Shown here piece after piece: positions 21,961 to 23,071 of a stretch of 23,071 bases of DNA. Location of the stretch: positions 1 to 23,071 of IMG/VR virus record IMGVR_UViG_3300028388_003667; one strand, 5' to 3'. Below the pieces are notes generated by a model. It ran no database searches. It saw nothing but the letters and a program-made list of their open reading frames with translations, and was not told the DNA's origin. Each line of letters starts with the position of its first letter. Position 1 is the first letter of the stretch. A program made the position numbers and the translations under genes. The DNA comes from a virus.

Positions 21961-22003
21961 GAACCAGAGCCTCATACCATCCCTTGTGCCAGGAGTCGTC
22001 CCC

Positions 22004-22132
22004 ATGACTTTCAAACGCGTTCTCACCACTCCAACGCGGCCCAAGGCCATCTTCGAAGCGGCCACCCAGGCGCAAGCCGCCTTCGACCATCTCGACGCCT
22101 ATTCCCACACCGAACAGGAGCAAGCCGCATGA
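22004..22132 (+). CDS. Very small unknown protein (42 aa)
   Basis: ATG at 22004 with AGGAG at 8 nt, ending in a TGA that overlaps the next ATG (ATGA). The product starts MTFKRVLTTPTRPKAIFEAA and continues as an Ala/Gln-rich helix (TQAQAAFDHLDAY) to EQEQAA. The ribosome site, the coupled stop and the normal codon use suggest it is real. Its 3' end also carries CAGGAG, the ribosome site for the following gene, so it may serve partly as a translational leader. Function unknown. Confidence 0.65.
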   Translation: MTFKRVLTTPTRPKAIFEAATQAQAAFDHLDAYSHTEQEQAA

Positions 22133-22653
22133 GCAAGCGCCGCATACACCCCTCCGCCCATATGCTTGGCACGATGATGATCGCGTTCGGCGTCACTCTC
22201 ATCGCCGGCATCGTCTTCCTGATCTTCTGCAGCCAGCCCGCAGAGGCCGCTCTCGACCCCGTCATCGAGGCGCAAAGCGAGTACTCGCAGTCCGACTACT
22301 GCCACCACCTCGCCGTCATCGGGGCAACGGGTGTTCGCGCCCGCGCAGAAGGCCTCTCTCTCCAAGCCGGGATCGAATGGCATACCGACAGGTTCGGCTT
22401 CGATCCGATGGCCAACGCCATCATGCGGGCCGCTCACTCGGTTCCGCTCAACCCCGATCTCACCATCGACGAAATGGCCAACATTTTCGGTGGCGAGCTG
22501 ATCCAAAAAGCCATGCCTCATCTCTCCGACAGCGAGCGTGAGTTCATCATCTCGGGCTCGACCGACGACGAATGGGATGAAGCCTTCCCCGACGACGACG
22601 ACCATCAACCCGACGAAGCGCAGGAATGGGCCGACTTTGACCCTGACTGCTGA
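22129..22653 (+). CDS. Unknown signal-anchored acidic protein (174 aa)
   Basis: The ATG at 22129 overlaps the upstream stop, with CAGGAG at 8 nt. The N-terminus is basic (MSKRRIH), followed by a hydrophobic helix (residues ~12-34, MLGTMMIAFGVTLIAGIVFLIF) and then CSQPAEA-ALDP, a plausible signal-peptidase site after residue 40 or 41. The exported part has two Cys in view and a helical middle with LTIDEMANIFGGELIQKAMPHL. The last ~30 residues are extremely acidic, rich in Asp/Glu with DDDD. Expected location is the inner membrane facing the periplasm, or the periplasm itself. It might be an envelope or exclusion protein, or a spanin-like factor. No family is recognised and none of these roles is shown. 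Confidence 0.75.
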   Translation: MSKRRIHPSAHMLGTMMIAFGVTLIAGIVFLIFCSQPAEAALDPVIEAQSEYSQSDYCHHLAVIGATGVRARAEGLSLQAGIEWHTDRFGFDPMANAIMRAAHSVPLNPDLTIDEMANIFGGELIQKAMPHLSDSEREFIISGSTDDEWDEAFPDDDDHQPDEAQEWADFDPDC

Positions 22654-22706
22654 TCCTCACCCAGGGGCCGACAAGAGCCCCCATCCCCACCTGAAAGGAC
22701 CAAGAC

Positions 22707-23071
22707 ATGAACGTTCACGTTTCCCCCGACACGGACCAGTCAGTTGTTCGCGATCTCTACAATTCCTGCGTTGCCCTCGAGCGCCACATCTCTGATCTCG
22801 GCTTCATCTCTCCCGAGGTCATCTTCCGCATCAACTGGTGCGGCGAGAAAGGATCTCTCAAGGTGCAGGCCAATGTCACCGATGGCTGGGGCGCTGACGC
22901 CGTCTCTCATTACGTCGACATTGACGACAACTGGAACGTGGAAGACCTTTTCCGCCGCGCCTACGCGGTCGTGAACGGATGGAGCACCCCTCAACAGGTC
23001 CGCGAGGAAAAGTTCCACGCCAAGCTCGGGCGGCTGATCGACGAGGCCCGCGAGATCGGCATCGACGAGGA
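22707..23071 (+). CDS. Unknown protein, N-terminal 121 residues (runs off window)
   Basis: The ATG at 22707 follows AAAGGACCAAGAC. The frame is open to the end of the window. The visible part begins MNVHVSPDTDQSVVRDLYNS, has a beta-rich middle (VIFRINWCGEKGSLKVQANV, HYVDIDDNWNVEDLF) and then helices (RAYAVVNGWSTPQQVREEKF, LGRLIDEAREIG). No known family or motif is recognised. Base composition and ribosome-site style match its rightward neighbours, so it belongs to the same operon. Confidence 0.75.
   Translation, partial: MNVHVSPDTDQSVVRDLYNSCVALERHISDLGFISPEVIFRINWCGEKGSLKVQANVTDGWGADAVSHYVDIDDNWNVEDLFRRAYAVVNGWSTPQQVREEKFHAKLGRLIDEAREIGIDE

Noticed and set aside
1-23071. CRISPR array, insertion sequence, attachment site or diversity-generating retroelement
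   Set aside because: No regularly spaced long repeats, transposase, integrase or reverse transcriptase is visible in the window.

Overview
The window is a high-GC (well above 60% by eye) segment of a tailed phage or prophage with short-tailed, T7-like virion architecture. It has a PF12236-type portal, a scaffold, a ~284-residue capsid protein, tail tubular proteins A and B, internal core proteins and a T7-like tail fibre. No host gene, integrase or attachment site is visible. A high-GC alphaproteobacterial host (Rhodobacterales-like) fits the base and codon use, but this is inference. The gene order (TerS, TerL, portal, Bbp19-like, scaffold, capsid, tail tubes, core, fibre) differs from T7, where the terminase genes come last. 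It is closer to BPP-1-type podoviruses.

Minus strand, 19634 down to 1: one long late operon. It runs from a 74-aa leader gene and the small terminase, past three 31-bp direct repeats, into two small unknown genes and the large terminase. It continues through a small MCDP-type protein, portal, Bbp19-like protein, scaffold, a 54-aa basic protein, a gp13/GNAT-like protein and the capsid. A pair of hairpins follows, then tail tubular A and B, a gp14-like MCDP protein, a gp15-like protein, a 133-aa protein, a very large gp16-like core protein and the tail fibre, which leaves the window at base 1. Most junctions are ATGA, GTGA or TGATG overlaps, so the products are probably translationally coupled.

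The gp16-like protein is spread over three reading frames. The N-terminal part (lambda R-like lysozyme domain plus hydrophobic segments), the middle part (coiled coil plus an HEXXH protease-like module) and the C-terminal part each need a net +1 shift to join. The HEXXH module sits in a patch of about 49% GC and ends at the second break, which suggests recent module exchange, decay or an unusual decoding event.

Between 19635 and 20236 lies a divergent non-coding region with several hairpins and a 13-bp dyad. From 20237 rightward a plus-strand operon of small genes begins. These are unknown proteins, a strong terminator at 21476-21507, a small membrane protein, a 42-aa protein, a signal-anchored acidic protein and a partial gene. 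They look like phage early or accessory genes; none is recognisable as a replication, repressor or lysis gene.
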